DNA of 64,000 nt from Oscillospiraceae bacterium (GCA_015066385.1 SVOJ01000001.1:340981-404980), one strand, 5' to 3'; numbered from the stretch's first letter, positions 33,920 to 44,252 are shown. Made by a program: numbers and translations. The notes: a model not told the origin generated them from the sequence alone.

Positions 33920-34687
33920 TTATTCTTTATTTTCGATTTCTTTGTACAAAAATCTGTTCCGTTTGAATTTTTCGGGCGGCTTGATGGGGTGCAGGCATTT
34001 TTCATTGCCGATAAAGTCGGACTTTTCGGGTCCTTTTTTTGCAACCCAGTTTACAGCATTCTTCAAAATCAGGCGCACATTTTCATTTTTGTAAATGGGG
34101 AATGTTTCATGTCCGGGTTGGAAATAGAAAAATCTGCCGTTTTCCTTATGGAAGCAGCATCCCGAACGGAAGACTTCGCCGCCTTCAAACCAACCTGTAA
34201 ATACAACGCTGTCGGGAGTGGGAATGTAAAAATGTTCGCCATACATTTCTTCATGGTCAAGGCGGAACCCCTGTTCAACACCTTGCGCAATCGGGTGGAA
34301 CGGATCGGTTGTCCATACACGTTCCGCTTCATTGGCTTCGCGCCAACGCAGGGAGCAAGGTGTGCCGCAAAGCGTTGTGAACGGTTTGGAAAAATGTGCC
34401 GAATGAAGGAAAATAGCTCCCATGCCTTCACAGACACGCTTGCATACGTATTCATTGATTGCATCGGGCACTTTTTCGTGTGCGATATGTCCCCACCAGA
34501 TCAGGACATCTGTTTTGTCAAGTTCTTCTTTGCTCAATCCATTTTCAATATCCTCAAGGGTCACACAAGTTACATCATGTTCTTTGTCAAAAATGGACTT
34601 CAGCTCATTGTGTAATCCGTTAGCATAGGCTTTTTTATGCGCAGGGAGGTTTTGCATTACATTTTCATTATAGATGATAATTTTCAT
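33920..34687 (-). CDS. ThuA domain-containing protein
   Basis: A 255-residue cytoplasmic protein of the ThuA (trehalose utilisation) family, which has a class I glutamine-amidotransferase-like fold. Motifs: MKIIIYNENV at the start, DVLIWWGHIAHEKVPD, GMGAIFLHSAHFSKPF, LDHEEMYGEHFYIP, and FYFQPGHETFPIYKN. The GHET motif is typical of the family. ThuA proteins have been tied to oxidation of trehalose and related disaccharides, but their biochemistry is poorly known. It is followed by the rsuA terminator. The Mrp gene lies 21 bases upstream, but no clear shared transcript signal is visible. Confidence 0.9.
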   Translation of the reverse strand: MKIIIYNENVMQNLPAHKKAYANGLHNELKSIFDKEHDVTCVTLEDIENGLSKEELDKTDVLIWWGHIAHEKVPDAINEYVCKRVCEGMGAIFLHSAHFSKPFTTLCGTPCSLRWREANEAERVWTTDPFHPIAQGVEQGFRLDHEEMYGEHFYIPTPDSVVFTGWFEGGEVFRSGCCFHKENGRFFYFQPGHETFPIYKNENVRLILKNAVNWVAKKGPEKSDFIGNEKCLHPIKPPEKFKRNRFLYKEIENKE

Positions 34688-34708
34688 GCTTTTGTACCCT
34701 TTCTGGAT

Positions 34709-35533
34709 TTATTTCCCGATGATTGCATCCGCAAATTCGCTTAACATTTCCGTATCGGCAAGTTCAGCCATACCTGCATCGCAGGCAGCGGCAAGTTTCG
34801 GATTGACGGGCGTTTGTATCGTTGCGGGAATTTCAAACTTTGCGGCGATTTCATTCAGTTTGCTCTCGCCGTAAATATAATGCTTCTTGTTGCAGTCGGG
34901 GCAGATAAAATAAGAGAAGTTTTCAACAATACCCAAAACAGGGATGTTCATAAGACCTGCCATGCGAACGGCTTTTTCTACGATCATCGAAACCAGATCC
35001 TGCGGGCTTGTAACAACAACGATACCGTCAAGCGGGATGGACTGGAATACTGTCAGCGGGACATCGCCCGTTCCGGGAGGCATGTCAATAAACAGATAAT
35101 CAAGTTCATTCCACACAACATCCGTCCAGAACTGCTTGACCGTACCTGCAATGACGGGGCCTCTCCATACCACGGGAGCTCCTGCATCTTCCAGAAGCAG
35201 ATTGACGGACATGATTTCAATTCCCGTTTTTGTCAACACGGGAAAAATGCCGAGATCGCTTCCTGTTGCCCGTTCGGTAATCCCGAAACTTTTCGGAATG
35301 GACGGCCCTGTGATATCTGCATCCAGAATACCAACCTTAAAACCTCTGCGCTGTGCTTCAACGGCGAGCAGGGAAGTTACCATGGATTTTCCGACACCGC
35401 CTTTACCGCTGACGACACCGATTACTTTTTTAATATTGGAATGTTCGTTCATCGGGATTGCAAAGCTCGATGCCTGTTCGCGGGAATTGCATTTTGCCGA
35501 ACAGTTGGAACAATCATGATTGCATTCAGCCAT
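34709..35533 (-). CDS. Mrp/NBP35 family iron-sulfur carrier ATPase
   Basis: A 274-residue P-loop ATPase of the Mrp/NBP35/ApbC group that carries and transfers Fe-S clusters. The N-terminus has a Cys-rich segment (CNHDCSNCSAKC), the P-loop is VVSGKGGVGKSM at about residues 38-49, and LDADITGPSIP, MPPGTGDVPLT and VTSPQDLVS are family motifs. The C-terminal FICPDCNKKH gives the CxxC used to bind a cluster. The ATG at 35533 is chosen for AGAAAGGTG upstream; an earlier in-frame start lacks an RBS. It has its own promoter. Confidence 0.95.
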   Translation of the reverse strand: MAECNHDCSNCSAKCNSREQASSFAIPMNEHSNIKKVIGVVSGKGGVGKSMVTSLLAVEAQRRGFKVGILDADITGPSIPKSFGITERATGSDLGIFPVLTKTGIEIMSVNLLLEDAGAPVVWRGPVIAGTVKQFWTDVVWNELDYLFIDMPPGTGDVPLTVFQSIPLDGIVVVTSPQDLVSMIVEKAVRMAGLMNIPVLGIVENFSYFICPDCNKKHYIYGESKLNEIAAKFEIPATIQTPVNPKLAAACDAGMAELADTEMLSEFADAIIGK

Positions 35534-35895
35534 AATAAAAACACCTTTCTCATGTAGTAATAATTTTATTTTACCTTTATTATACACCCGTTTTTTGCGA
35601 AGTCAAGCCACCTTTTGATTGACAATTATTTTTTTGTTTGACATAATAAAATAAAGAAACAGTTGTGAGATGTATTATAATTTTTTGTTTCTGCATTGCA
35701 ATATACAGCCAATTTTTATAATAAAATATTTTCTTTTGTGCAAAACTTTGAAAAATACTTCCTAAAATTTGTTCATTATTACATGCCCTGTGAAATGATG
35801 TTTTCTTGACATTTTTTTGTAAATCAGTATAATATAAGTAACTGTAATTCCTACGGGATTATTCTGCCGTGGGATAGAAAAAGGAGTGTTGTTCA
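35534..35895. other. AT-rich divergent intergenic region with several promoters
   Basis: No gene is visible. On the minus strand TTGACT (35606-35601), 16 bases, TATAAT (35584-35579) drives the Mrp gene. On the plus strand TTGACA (35619-35624), 17 bases, CATAAT (35642-35647) has no obvious target close by, and a strong promoter at 35806-35833 drives the giant gene. The middle is AT-rich with no clear hairpin. Confidence 0.6.
35806..35833 (+). promoter_or_regulatory. Strong sigma-A promoter of the giant repeat-protein gene
   Basis: TTGACA at 35806-35811, 16 bases, and TATAAT at 35828-35833. The ~55-base leader holds a small hairpin (CCTACGG ... CCGTGGG) followed by AAGGAG and the ATG at 35896. 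Confidence 0.85.
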
Positions 35896-38800
35896 ATGAC
35901 AAACGCAAAAAGACTGACAAAGAAGTTACTTTCGTGCCTCCTTTGCCTCTGCCTCGTCCTGCCTCTGTTTTCAGCGGCTTTGGTTCCCCTTGCAGCGGAA
36001 CTTAAAAGTGCACTGACAACGGACGCTGCTGCTGCCGCAAGCACGGCAGACATGAACACCATCAAGTATGCAAGCGGTGGTTACCACTACTTCTATCATC
36101 AGTCCGGGGCTCTCTTTGTTTCGGAAATCGGTGTTGAAACAAAGTCTGATTGGGATGCTATTACCAATCTTGCCAATAAACTTAAAGATGCCGGTTATTA
36201 TTATCCGACCGATGACGACCTGAATGACGGTGCCGGCGGTGATTACATCAAGTTTGGTTTCAAGTCGACGACCAATCCTACGCTTGCTTATACGAAGATG
36301 GCAATTTCTTCAAACCTGAACGGTTCGGTTGAAGATAAAACAACCTGGCCCGCCTATTATCGTTTTGCAGATTCCGGCACAACTTACAATGTCACGTGGG
36401 AAAAATCCAACGGAACGGATCTGAACAAAGAAGCCGGCGGTGCATATCTGTATTTCGTAAATACACATGATACTCGTGTCGGTGCCCCCTTAACTCTTGT
36501 TCGCGCTGATAACCGTGACGATTCTGCAGACGACCCCCGTTATGCCCGTTATCTTGACAATTCCAAGGTTGCAGATATGAACCAGGATGCTGACGGTAAC
36601 TATATTTACCTGTGGATGACCGACGACCCGATTTCCGGCTATGCAATGCATGACAATCATGCAACCCTCAATACCACCGGTTCCATCGATGTGTCATCTG
36701 TTTTGCAGGAGCTGCAGAATACATATAATACATATAATGATTACCTTGTATCCGGCAGATATACGGATGCAACCTACAATGCCTTGAACTCTGCGCTGAA
36801 CACGGCACAGACCATTCTGAACGATTATAACGATTTCTACAGTTCTGCTTACACCGCAGCGCAGATCACCAATGCCGCTGTTGCAGTTGAAGCGGCTGCT
36901 ATGGAATTGGCTACCACGGTTACATACAATGCTGTCTACAACGGCGGTACTGTTGCAACCACACAGGAAATTCTTCTTGTCGGCACGGATGCTTCCGGTA
37001 AGTTTGATTACTACACATCCAACAAAGCAACCAAAGAAGGCTGGAGTTTTAAAGGTTGGAATGTCGATAAGGATGCAACCACAGGTAATCAGTCTTTTAC
37101 CGTTGGGTATCATGCAACTGTCTATGCTATTTTTGATAAAACGGTAGACATTCAGTTTACCTATCTGACAACTGCCGGTACTGCAACTTCCATCAGACAG
37201 CAGATTGTCTATCACAACAATGAATCCGAGAAGACCGTAACGGTTCCCACTCTGGACGATTTTAAAAACATCACCAAGAAAGGTGATTTCACCCTGCTTG
37301 GCTTCCGTGATGACAACGTTCCTGCTGCGCAAACAATTGAGCTCGGTTCGACCATTACCTATAATTCCGCAACTGTCAATCCGTCCTATCGTTACTATGC
37401 TGTTTACAGCCGTGATGATATGACCCTCAGTTTTGATGCCGGCCATGAAGATGCCATCATTCCCGCCGGCGAACTCACTCCGATGACAGAAAGCCATTAC
37501 ATCAGTGCTGCCAATAAGAGGGAAGAAAAGCCCTTTACCATTCCTGCCGGTACCCCCGTACGCGAAGGTTACACTTTCACCGGTTGGGCAGAGCAGAAGG
37601 GGGCAAATGCATCTCTGCAGGCCGGTAGTACTTATTCTACTTCTGTTGATAAGGTTCTCTATGCTTCGTGGATTCCCACTCCTTATACCGTAACCTATGA
37701 TGTCAATGGCGGCACTGAACTTGCTCCCCTGCAGTATGACACCGAAAACAAGAAAACAAAGCTTGCCACACCCAAGAGACTCGGCTACACTTTTGATGGT
37801 TGGGTTGTGCAGGAAGGTGAAGGTTCCTGGACCGTCGGCGATAAATACGAAGCCGGTCAGAAGCTGAAAGGCTTCCAGGGCGATGTTACCCTGCAGGCAC
37901 AGTGGATTGCCGATACGAATGTCAGATATGTTGTTTATCACATGCTGCAGACTGCAGACGGTTCTGATTATGAACAGTATAAATCCAACATCTACAGAGG
38001 TACAGCCGATTCAACGGTTGACATCAGCGATATGATTCTCACTAATGTTTACGGCTATGCTTTTGCAAAATCCGCAGCAAACGGTGTTGAATTCACCTCT
38101 ACCACAAATCTTCGTCCCGATGGAACGCTTGCTATCAATATCTATTATGACCGTGTTTCCTTCCAAGTTACGCTGACGGATGTTGAACATGCAACCGAAC
38201 TCGGTGGCCGTTCTTACACCTACGGCACGATTGCAGAAATCGGCGCAGTTTGCGACCCCGGTTATGCAGTTGAATGCTGGAAAGACAGTGAAGGTAACAT
38301 CATTTCCGATCTTGCCGGATTTGAACTCCTTGTTGAAAAAGACATTGAACTGACTCCCGTTGTTGTTCCGCAGAGTTACACCATCACCATTGTTGACGGC
38401 GATGTGATTGAATACAATTACGGTGACGAATTTGCCATTGCTGATGCCGTCAAAGGCGGTTACACGTTCAAGAACTGGACGATTACGGTTGATGAAAGCA
38501 GAGAAAACAACTGGGCTGATATTTTCGCAGATGGCACAATTGCTCCCGGTGCAAGCTTTGATTCCACCTTCCTGTTCGGTAATGTAACGCTGACACCTGT
38601 TTATGAAGCAATTGAATACACCATCACTTTTGATGCAGGCGAAGGTGTTGCTGTTGCTCCCATTGAATATACGATTGAATCTTCTGTTACTCTGCCGACA
38701 ACCGAAAAAGACGGTGCTGTGTTTGTTGGTTGGTATGCAGAAACTGCAGTCGGCAACTGGGGTACCACCTATGCCGGCGGTCAGGTTGTTTCCGGTCTGT

Positions 38801-41800
38801 ATGGAGATATAACTCTTAAAGCAGAATACCGTGACATGGTCTATACGCTTACCTTTGATGCAAACGGCGGCAACAATGTAGACACCATGATTTACAATGC
38901 AGCCGGCGTTGTGTTCCGTCCCATCGATGCTGATGCAGAACTGCCGTTGCCCACTCGTCCCGGCTATGAATTTGCAGGTTGGACCTGTACTTCCAGCCGT
39001 CCGAGTATTGAAAATCCGGACTGCACTTGGAGTGTCGGCACAGTCTATGCAGCAGGTACTTCACTTGATGGTCAGCTTGGTAATGCAAGTTTTGAAGCAA
39101 AGTGGACTGCAAAGGCATTCACTCTTAAAGTCAATACTCCGACTACCGTAACATACAACGGAGATGAAACTGTCAAGACCGGCACCAACTACAATGCAAC
39201 CATTTCCGTAGCTCCCGGTTATGAACTCGGCTCCAAAGTGACTGTTCTTATTGGTGGTCAGCCGGCTTACAGAGCAAATTACGAATATGCTTGCAATGCT
39301 GACCGTTCTCAGGCAACATTGAAGGTGTTTGGTTCTGCTATTGTCGGTGATGTTGAAATCACCGTAACTGCAACTCCGATTGAATATTCCATTTCTTATG
39401 AAAGCGTTTATCCCAATCACGGTTTTGCAACCACCTACACAATTGAATCCGAAGATATTACAATCGGTGCTCCCTCCATTAACGGTCATGTGTTTGCCGG
39501 TTGGGAAGGAACTGGTCTTACCGGTGCTGCAGCCGATAATATGACCATTGTGATCCCGAAGGGCAGCATGGGCGACAGAGCCTATACTGCAACCTGGAAC
39601 AGAGAATACAGAGTTGAATTTGTGAATACCGGTGACACTGTCATCGACTCCTTCAAGTTTATGGAAGGTGACACGATTGTTATCCCCGAACCCACAAAGG
39701 AAAACAGCAAGTTTGTCCATTGGACAGCTGAAGGCTGGGGTGTTGAAACTCTTGCACCCGGTTCCTATACCGCAGAGAATAATGATCTTCGCTTGACGGC
39801 TGTATTTGATGATTCCACAACCTACACCGTCGAAACCTATGAAATGAACACCAAGGGCGAATATGAACTGATTGATACAGTTGATATTGCCGGTAAGTTC
39901 CCGGGTGAAACTGCTTCCGTCACTGCTGATCCGGATGATGGCTTCACGCTTGATGCTGAAAAGAGTGTTCTTGAGGGTGAAGTTGTTGTAAACGGCGGCC
40001 TTACCCTGAAACTGTACTATGCAAGAAATCAGTACACTGTTACCGTTGACAAGGATAAGAATATTGCTTCCGTTGACGGCGAAGGTACTTACTACTTTGA
40101 AGAAAAAGTAACCCTGATTGCAACAGCAAACGGCGGTTATGAAATCGTTGGTTGGGCAGGCGACAAGACTGCTGAAGGTGACACCATTGAAGTTGAAATC
40201 GGTCTTGCCGACATCAATCTCAGCGTAACATCCAAAGCAATTACCTACACCATTACTTGCATGAATGGTGACGAGTTGTTTGAAACAATCACATACACAG
40301 CCGATGATACAGTTATCTTCAAGTCACTTGAAGGCAAAGAGGGTTATGACCTGTTCTGGGTGTTGGATGTTGATGAGGGCAACTGGACTGCAGGCAACTA
40401 CGCACCCGCAACCGAATACAACGGCATGTATGGTGATATCATTGTTACTGCACAACTGATTGCAAGAGATGATACAGCTTACACTGTAGAAATCTATACA
40501 CAGAACATTGAAAATGATGAATACACACTCATCGATACCATCGAAAAGACCGGTACGACCGATACGGTTGTTGCTGCTCCCGAAGAAATTGAAGGTTTTG
40601 CACTGCCTGTTCCTTCCGAACTGACCATCAATGGTGACGGCACCACGGAAGTTGAATATCACTATGACCGTAATATCTACACCGTAACATACAAAGTATT
40701 GGATGACGAGGATGTTGACGAATACAAGTATGGTGCAGAGATTGCCGCTCCCGAAAAACCCGTTGTAAACGGTTATATATTCAGAAACTGGGGCGATGAA
40801 GAAACTGAAATTGCCGAAGTAATGGGTGCAGAGAACCTGGTTTATACCGCAACGATGGAACGCACTCCCTATATCCTGAACTACAAGGGTGTCCATGGTG
40901 AAGCAATCCCTGCTGTGAAGTATTACATTGATGAACAGCTGAATCTGCCGTTGCTTGCCGATGACGGCTACACTGTTACATGGACTCTTGCTGATGCTTT
41001 CGGCGGGTGGGATGCCGGTAGCTATATTCCCGGCGTTGTTGTACCCGAAGGAAAATACGGTGATGTGACGTTGGTTGCTACCTACACTCCGGTCAGTACG
41101 AAGTACACTGTTAAGCACTATTACGAAAAACTTGATGGCGAGTTTGAAGAAAGAATTGAGGCTGATCATTCCGGCTTGACCGACTCTGTCGTTGTTGCTC
41201 CCTATACTGTTGAAAATTATGTAACGCCTGAAGCATCTACGCAGACCATTGCCGGTGACGGGTCCACGGTTGTTGAATACTACTACTATCTTGCCGAACA
41301 TACTGTTTCTTACGAAGTGTTTGACGAAGTTACCACTGATACATACAAGGTCGGTGAAGAAATCGTTGCTCCCGCAGATCCGGAAGTTGTCGGTTATGAG
41401 TTTGACGGTTGGGATCCCGAAATCATCGATGTAATGCCGAATGAAGACCTCAGCTACAAGGCAGTATTTACTCCGATTGAATATACCATTACATTCGATG
41501 CAAACGGCGGTTCTGCTGTTGCAGATGTTGATTATAACATTGAAGATACAGTAGCACTTCCCGAAGCCGAACTTGCAGACCACTATTTCGTAGGTTGGGA
41601 AGTTGTCAACGCTGAAGGCAACTGGACTCTTGCTGATGTTATCAAGGGTGATGTATCCGCTAAATACGGTGATGTTTCTCTGAAGGCTGTCTGGAGTGCA
41701 ACACAGTCTACTTATACCGTTGAAACCTATTTCATGGATGCTGACGGAAATTACGGTGAAGTTGCTTCTACCGAAACCATCACAGGTTATGTCGGCGATG

Positions 41801-43806
41801 CTGCAATTTATACCGCTGTCGACACTGAAGGCTATTATCTCGATACCGCAAACAGTATTGTTGAAGCTGTTATTGCAAATGACGGTTCCACTGTCCTGAA
41901 AGCGTACTATGCACGTAACAAGTATAATGTTACTGTTACAATTAACGGCAACGGTGGTCAGGTAATTTCCGGTATTGGTGAATATTACTTCGGCGCATCT
42001 GTTGAAGCTGTTATCAGTATTGCTGATCATTATGAACTTGCTTCTTGGGACGGTATTGAGGCAGACGGCACAACCGTATCTTTCACAATGCCGATGGATG
42101 ATGTAGCAATTGAAGCAGTTGTTACCCCTGTTGTTTATACCTTCACAATTGATATGAATGATGGCAATGATGCTCAGGTTGTTGAATACACGATTGAAGA
42201 CACTGTCACCATTCCCGCCGATGTAACAAGAGATGCTTACACATTCGACGGTTGGACTCTTGTAAAAGAAGTCGGCAACTGGACACAGGATGATATTGTT
42301 GCTGAATCTGTCCTTACCGGCAAATACGGCAATGTGACCATCGTAGCAAACTGGACTGCTGATACTTTCACATTTGCATATGATGTAAACGGCGGCACAA
42401 TGCCCAATGCAAATTATTTCAACGGAACCGAATACACAGCAGAAACCGCTATCGTTCTTCCGCAACCCACCAAGGATGGTTACAGATTCGCAGGTTGGAC
42501 AGTAGAAGTTACCGGTGAAAACAATTGGAAGTCCGCTTACGGACGCGGCGAATTGGTAATCGGCAGAGGCATGTATGGTAATGTAGTTCTGACTGCAGCA
42601 TGGGATGCTGTTGATGTTAATGTTTATGTAGAGCATTATCTTCAGGATACATGGAGTGATGAATACATTCTGATTTCCAAGAATACGTTACAGTATTCTG
42701 CAGGTGATACTATTGATATCATTGCAGAAGCAGAAAAAGAAGAAAGTGATATTGTTAAACATGCTCCCGACCAGTTTACATTTGAAAAATCTTATGTAAA
42801 CGGTTCTGAAGAACCTGTTTATGAAGCAGTTGTTGCGGCAGATGGCAGCACCACGATTCAGCTTTATTATCTGCTTGATGAACATAACGTTACAATCAAG
42901 TATGAAACTCCTGAAGGTGTTGAAGCTCCCGAAACATTTAATGCTTCTTTCCGCTTCGGCCAGACTTACAACATCAAATCTCCCGTTGTTGTCGGCTACA
43001 ATCCTTCGTCTGTCACCGTCAGCGGCACAATGGGCACTGAAGATGTAGAAGCAACCGTCAGATATGAAATTGCTTCTTACAAAGTAACAGTCAATTATAT
43101 CTATGCAAACGGTGCAACTGCAGCAGAATCGGTCACCGAAACAGTTGCTTACGGTGATGCATATTCCATTGTAAGCCCCGAACTTGTTGACAAATACGGA
43201 GAACCCATCCTCGGTTACACGCCGAGTCAGGCTGTTGTTGAAGGTGTGATGGGCAACGAAAATATTGAAATCGATGTCATTTACGGTATCAACACGTACA
43301 CGCTGACCATTCATTATGCTTATGAAGATGGCGCGGTTGCTGCTGAAGATTATGTTGCAGACCTTGAATACGGTTATGCATATAACGTAAAATCTGCAGT
43401 TGTTGACGGTTATGCCGCAAGCAGTCCGTATGTGAGCGGCACAATCACTTCTGATACTGAAATTACCGTAACCTATGCTGTAAAAACCTATACGGTTATC
43501 TTCCAGGATTATGATGGTACGGAAATCTCTGTTCAGCATGTTGTTTATGGTGGTGCTGCAACAGCTCCCGCAGATCCTGTCAGAGAAGCTGACGAGAACT
43601 ACATCTATGAATTCAAGGGTTGGTCCGGAGACTTCAGCAAGGTTACCGGTGATATGGTCATTGTTGCAGAGTACATTACTACTGACACGTCTACAGGTGA
43701 AGTTGAAGGCGACGATGAACCGGTTGACAATTCCTTCCTTGGAAGACTCAAAGCTTTCTTCCAGAGATTGATCAATTTCTTTAAGGTTCTCTTCTTCATC
43801 ACCTGA
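35896..43806 (+). CDS. Giant exported protein with InlB B-type and MucBP-like repeats
   Basis: The protein has 2636 residues. A signal peptide (about 1-35; KRLTKKLLSCLLCLCLVLPL, then ALVPLAAE) precedes a unique beta-rich domain to about 265. A FIVAR-like helical segment (about 268-335) and then some 2200 residues of repeats follow. InlB B-repeat (Flg_new) units show a YTVTFDANGG strand, GYTFDGW and YGDVTLKAVW; most carry an extra GNW insert. MucBP-like units run YTVETYxMxxxGxY ... DGSTVLKAYYARN. Three similar units of about 75 residues close the array. There is no LPXTG, SLH or choline-binding motif. The protein ends with a Phe-rich amphipathic segment, SFLGRLKAFFQRLINFFKVL, then FFIT. AAGGAG lies 8 bases before the ATG. 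A surface adhesin or matrix role is inferred. Confidence 0.93.
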   Translation: MTNAKRLTKKLLSCLLCLCLVLPLFSAALVPLAAELKSALTTDAAAAASTADMNTIKYASGGYHYFYHQSGALFVSEIGVETKSDWDAITNLANKLKDAGYYYPTDDDLNDGAGGDYIKFGFKSTTNPTLAYTKMAISSNLNGSVEDKTTWPAYYRFADSGTTYNVTWEKSNGTDLNKEAGGAYLYFVNTHDTRVGAPLTLVRADNRDDSADDPRYARYLDNSKVADMNQDADGNYIYLWMTDDPISGYAMHDNHATLNTTGSIDVSSVLQELQNTYNTYNDYLVSGRYTDATYNALNSALNTAQTILNDYNDFYSSAYTAAQITNAAVAVEAAAMELATTVTYNAVYNGGTVATTQEILLVGTDASGKFDYYTSNKATKEGWSFKGWNVDKDATTGNQSFTVGYHATVYAIFDKTVDIQFTYLTTAGTATSIRQQIVYHNNESEKTVTVPTLDDFKNITKKGDFTLLGFRDDNVPAAQTIELGSTITYNSATVNPSYRYYAVYSRDDMTLSFDAGHEDAIIPAGELTPMTESHYISAANKREEKPFTIPAGTPVREGYTFTGWAEQKGANASLQAGSTYSTSVDKVLYASWIPTPYTVTYDVNGGTELAPLQYDTENKKTKLATPKRLGYTFDGWVVQEGEGSWTVGDKYEAGQKLKGFQGDVTLQAQWIADTNVRYVVYHMLQTADGSDYEQYKSNIYRGTADSTVDISDMILTNVYGYAFAKSAANGVEFTSTTNLRPDGTLAINIYYDRVSFQVTLTDVEHATELGGRSYTYGTIAEIGAVCDPGYAVECWKDSEGNIISDLAGFELLVEKDIELTPVVVPQSYTITIVDGDVIEYNYGDEFAIADAVKGGYTFKNWTITVDESRENNWADIFADGTIAPGASFDSTFLFGNVTLTPVYEAIEYTITFDAGEGVAVAPIEYTIESSVTLPTTEKDGAVFVGWYAETAVGNWGTTYAGGQVVSGLYGDITLKAEYRDMVYTLTFDANGGNNVDTMIYNAAGVVFRPIDADAELPLPTRPGYEFAGWTCTSSRPSIENPDCTWSVGTVYAAGTSLDGQLGNASFEAKWTAKAFTLKVNTPTTVTYNGDETVKTGTNYNATISVAPGYELGSKVTVLIGGQPAYRANYEYACNADRSQATLKVFGSAIVGDVEITVTATPIEYSISYESVYPNHGFATTYTIESEDITIGAPSINGHVFAGWEGTGLTGAAADNMTIVIPKGSMGDRAYTATWNREYRVEFVNTGDTVIDSFKFMEGDTIVIPEPTKENSKFVHWTAEGWGVETLAPGSYTAENNDLRLTAVFDDSTTYTVETYEMNTKGEYELIDTVDIAGKFPGETASVTADPDDGFTLDAEKSVLEGEVVVNGGLTLKLYYARNQYTVTVDKDKNIASVDGEGTYYFEEKVTLIATANGGYEIVGWAGDKTAEGDTIEVEIGLADINLSVTSKAITYTITCMNGDELFETITYTADDTVIFKSLEGKEGYDLFWVLDVDEGNWTAGNYAPATEYNGMYGDIIVTAQLIARDDTAYTVEIYTQNIENDEYTLIDTIEKTGTTDTVVAAPEEIEGFALPVPSELTINGDGTTEVEYHYDRNIYTVTYKVLDDEDVDEYKYGAEIAAPEKPVVNGYIFRNWGDEETEIAEVMGAENLVYTATMERTPYILNYKGVHGEAIPAVKYYIDEQLNLPLLADDGYTVTWTLADAFGGWDAGSYIPGVVVPEGKYGDVTLVATYTPVSTKYTVKHYYEKLDGEFEERIEADHSGLTDSVVVAPYTVENYVTPEASTQTIAGDGSTVVEYYYYLAEHTVSYEVFDEVTTDTYKVGEEIVAPADPEVVGYEFDGWDPEIIDVMPNEDLSYKAVFTPIEYTITFDANGGSAVADVDYNIEDTVALPEAELADHYFVGWEVVNAEGNWTLADVIKGDVSAKYGDVSLKAVWSATQSTYTVETYFMDADGNYGEVASTETITGYVGDAAIYTAVDTEGYYLDTANSIVEAVIANDGSTVLKAYYARNKYNVTVTINGNGGQVISGIGEYYFGASVEAVISIADHYELASWDGIEADGTTVSFTMPMDDVAIEAVVTPVVYTFTIDMNDGNDAQVVEYTIEDTVTIPADVTRDAYTFDGWTLVKEVGNWTQDDIVAESVLTGKYGNVTIVANWTADTFTFAYDVNGGTMPNANYFNGTEYTAETAIVLPQPTKDGYRFAGWTVEVTGENNWKSAYGRGELVIGRGMYGNVVLTAAWDAVDVNVYVEHYLQDTWSDEYILISKNTLQYSAGDTIDIIAEAEKEESDIVKHAPDQFTFEKSYVNGSEEPVYEAVVAADGSTTIQLYYLLDEHNVTIKYETPEGVEAPETFNASFRFGQTYNIKSPVVVGYNPSSVTVSGTMGTEDVEATVRYEIASYKVTVNYIYANGATAAESVTETVAYGDAYSIVSPELVDKYGEPILGYTPSQAVVEGVMGNENIEIDVIYGINTYTLTIHYAYEDGAVAAEDYVADLEYGYAYNVKSAVVDGYAASSPYVSGTITSDTEITVTYAVKTYTVIFQDYDGTEISVQHVVYGGAATAPADPVREADENYIYEFKGWSGDFSKVTGDMVIVAEYITTDTSTGEVEGDDEPVDNSFLGRLKAFFQRLINFFKVLFFIT

Positions 43807-43831
43807 TGATTTGACACCTTGATCATAATGG

Positions 43832-43868
43832 AGATACCCCCTGTACCAAATCGGTACAGGGGGTAAAT
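43832..43868 (+). terminator. Terminator of the giant gene
   Basis: TACCCCCTGTACC-AAATC-GGTACAGGGGGTA is a perfect 13-bp stem, 28 bases after the stop, followed by a weak AAATTCTG tail. Confidence 0.8.
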
Positions 43869-43917
43869 TCTGTATCTGCGATTTCTCTGTTTGTCATGAA
43901 ATGTTTCGACGAGTCAA

Positions 43918-43972
43918 CAATACAAACCGTAATTTGTATTGTAAAGTGACATAGAAACTGCAATATTTGCAG
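43918..43972. repeat. Two short perfect inverted repeats
   Basis: CAATACAAA-CCGTAA-TTTGTATTG at 43918-43941 and CTGCAA-TAT-TTGCAG at 43958-43972 lie in the gap between the giant gene and the pseudogene on the other strand. Neither has a T tract. They could be operators or the decayed 3' signal of the pseudogene. Confidence 0.55.
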
Positions 43973-43996
43973 TCGTACTTTTGAAATTATCAGGAT

Positions 43997-44229
43997 TTAA
44001 GCGAGGAGTAAAACGAACTCAGAAAGTTTTTCAACTATTGATTTGAAAAATTCTTCAATTTCGGTTCTGATATTTTCCATCAGTTTGGCGAAGGCATAAA
44101 ACAGGTTGAAAGCAGGTCTTTATAGTTTTCAAATGTAACAACAGTGTCTATACCGTCTTCTGATTTCAAAGCCCGTTTTGCGTTGACGGGAGTCCACGAG
44201 AAACCGTATCGGCCAAGATTGTAAACCAT
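43997..44229 (-). pseudogene. Frameshifted remnant with amphipathic C-terminal tail
   Basis: From an ATG at 44229 (with AAAGGAG about 13 bases upstream) a frame reads MVYNLGRYGFSWTPVNAKRA and continues through FENYKDLL, then hits TGA at 44080. From just after that Leu pair a second frame continues AFNLFYAFAKLMENIRTEIE, EFFKSIVEKLSEF and stops at 43997. The two join across a single-base shift near 44110. The last part is a Phe/Glu/Lys-rich amphipathic helix of the same style as the tail of the giant protein. I do not recognise the first part. It is short and could be a decayed fragment of a larger exported protein. Confidence 0.45.
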
Positions 44230-44252
44230 TTTTTAAACAATGCTCCTTTTGC

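Noticed and set aside
35834..35895. Riboswitch in the leader of the giant gene
   Set aside because: The leader is only about 55 bases with one small hairpin; no conserved riboswitch core is visible.
40324..42636. Long open frame on the minus strand inside the giant gene (about 770 codons)
   Set aside because: It is a shadow of the repeats in the giant protein; it lacks an RBS and promoter, and its protein is Cys/Asn-rich with no known motif. The plus-strand frame has signal peptide and family repeats.
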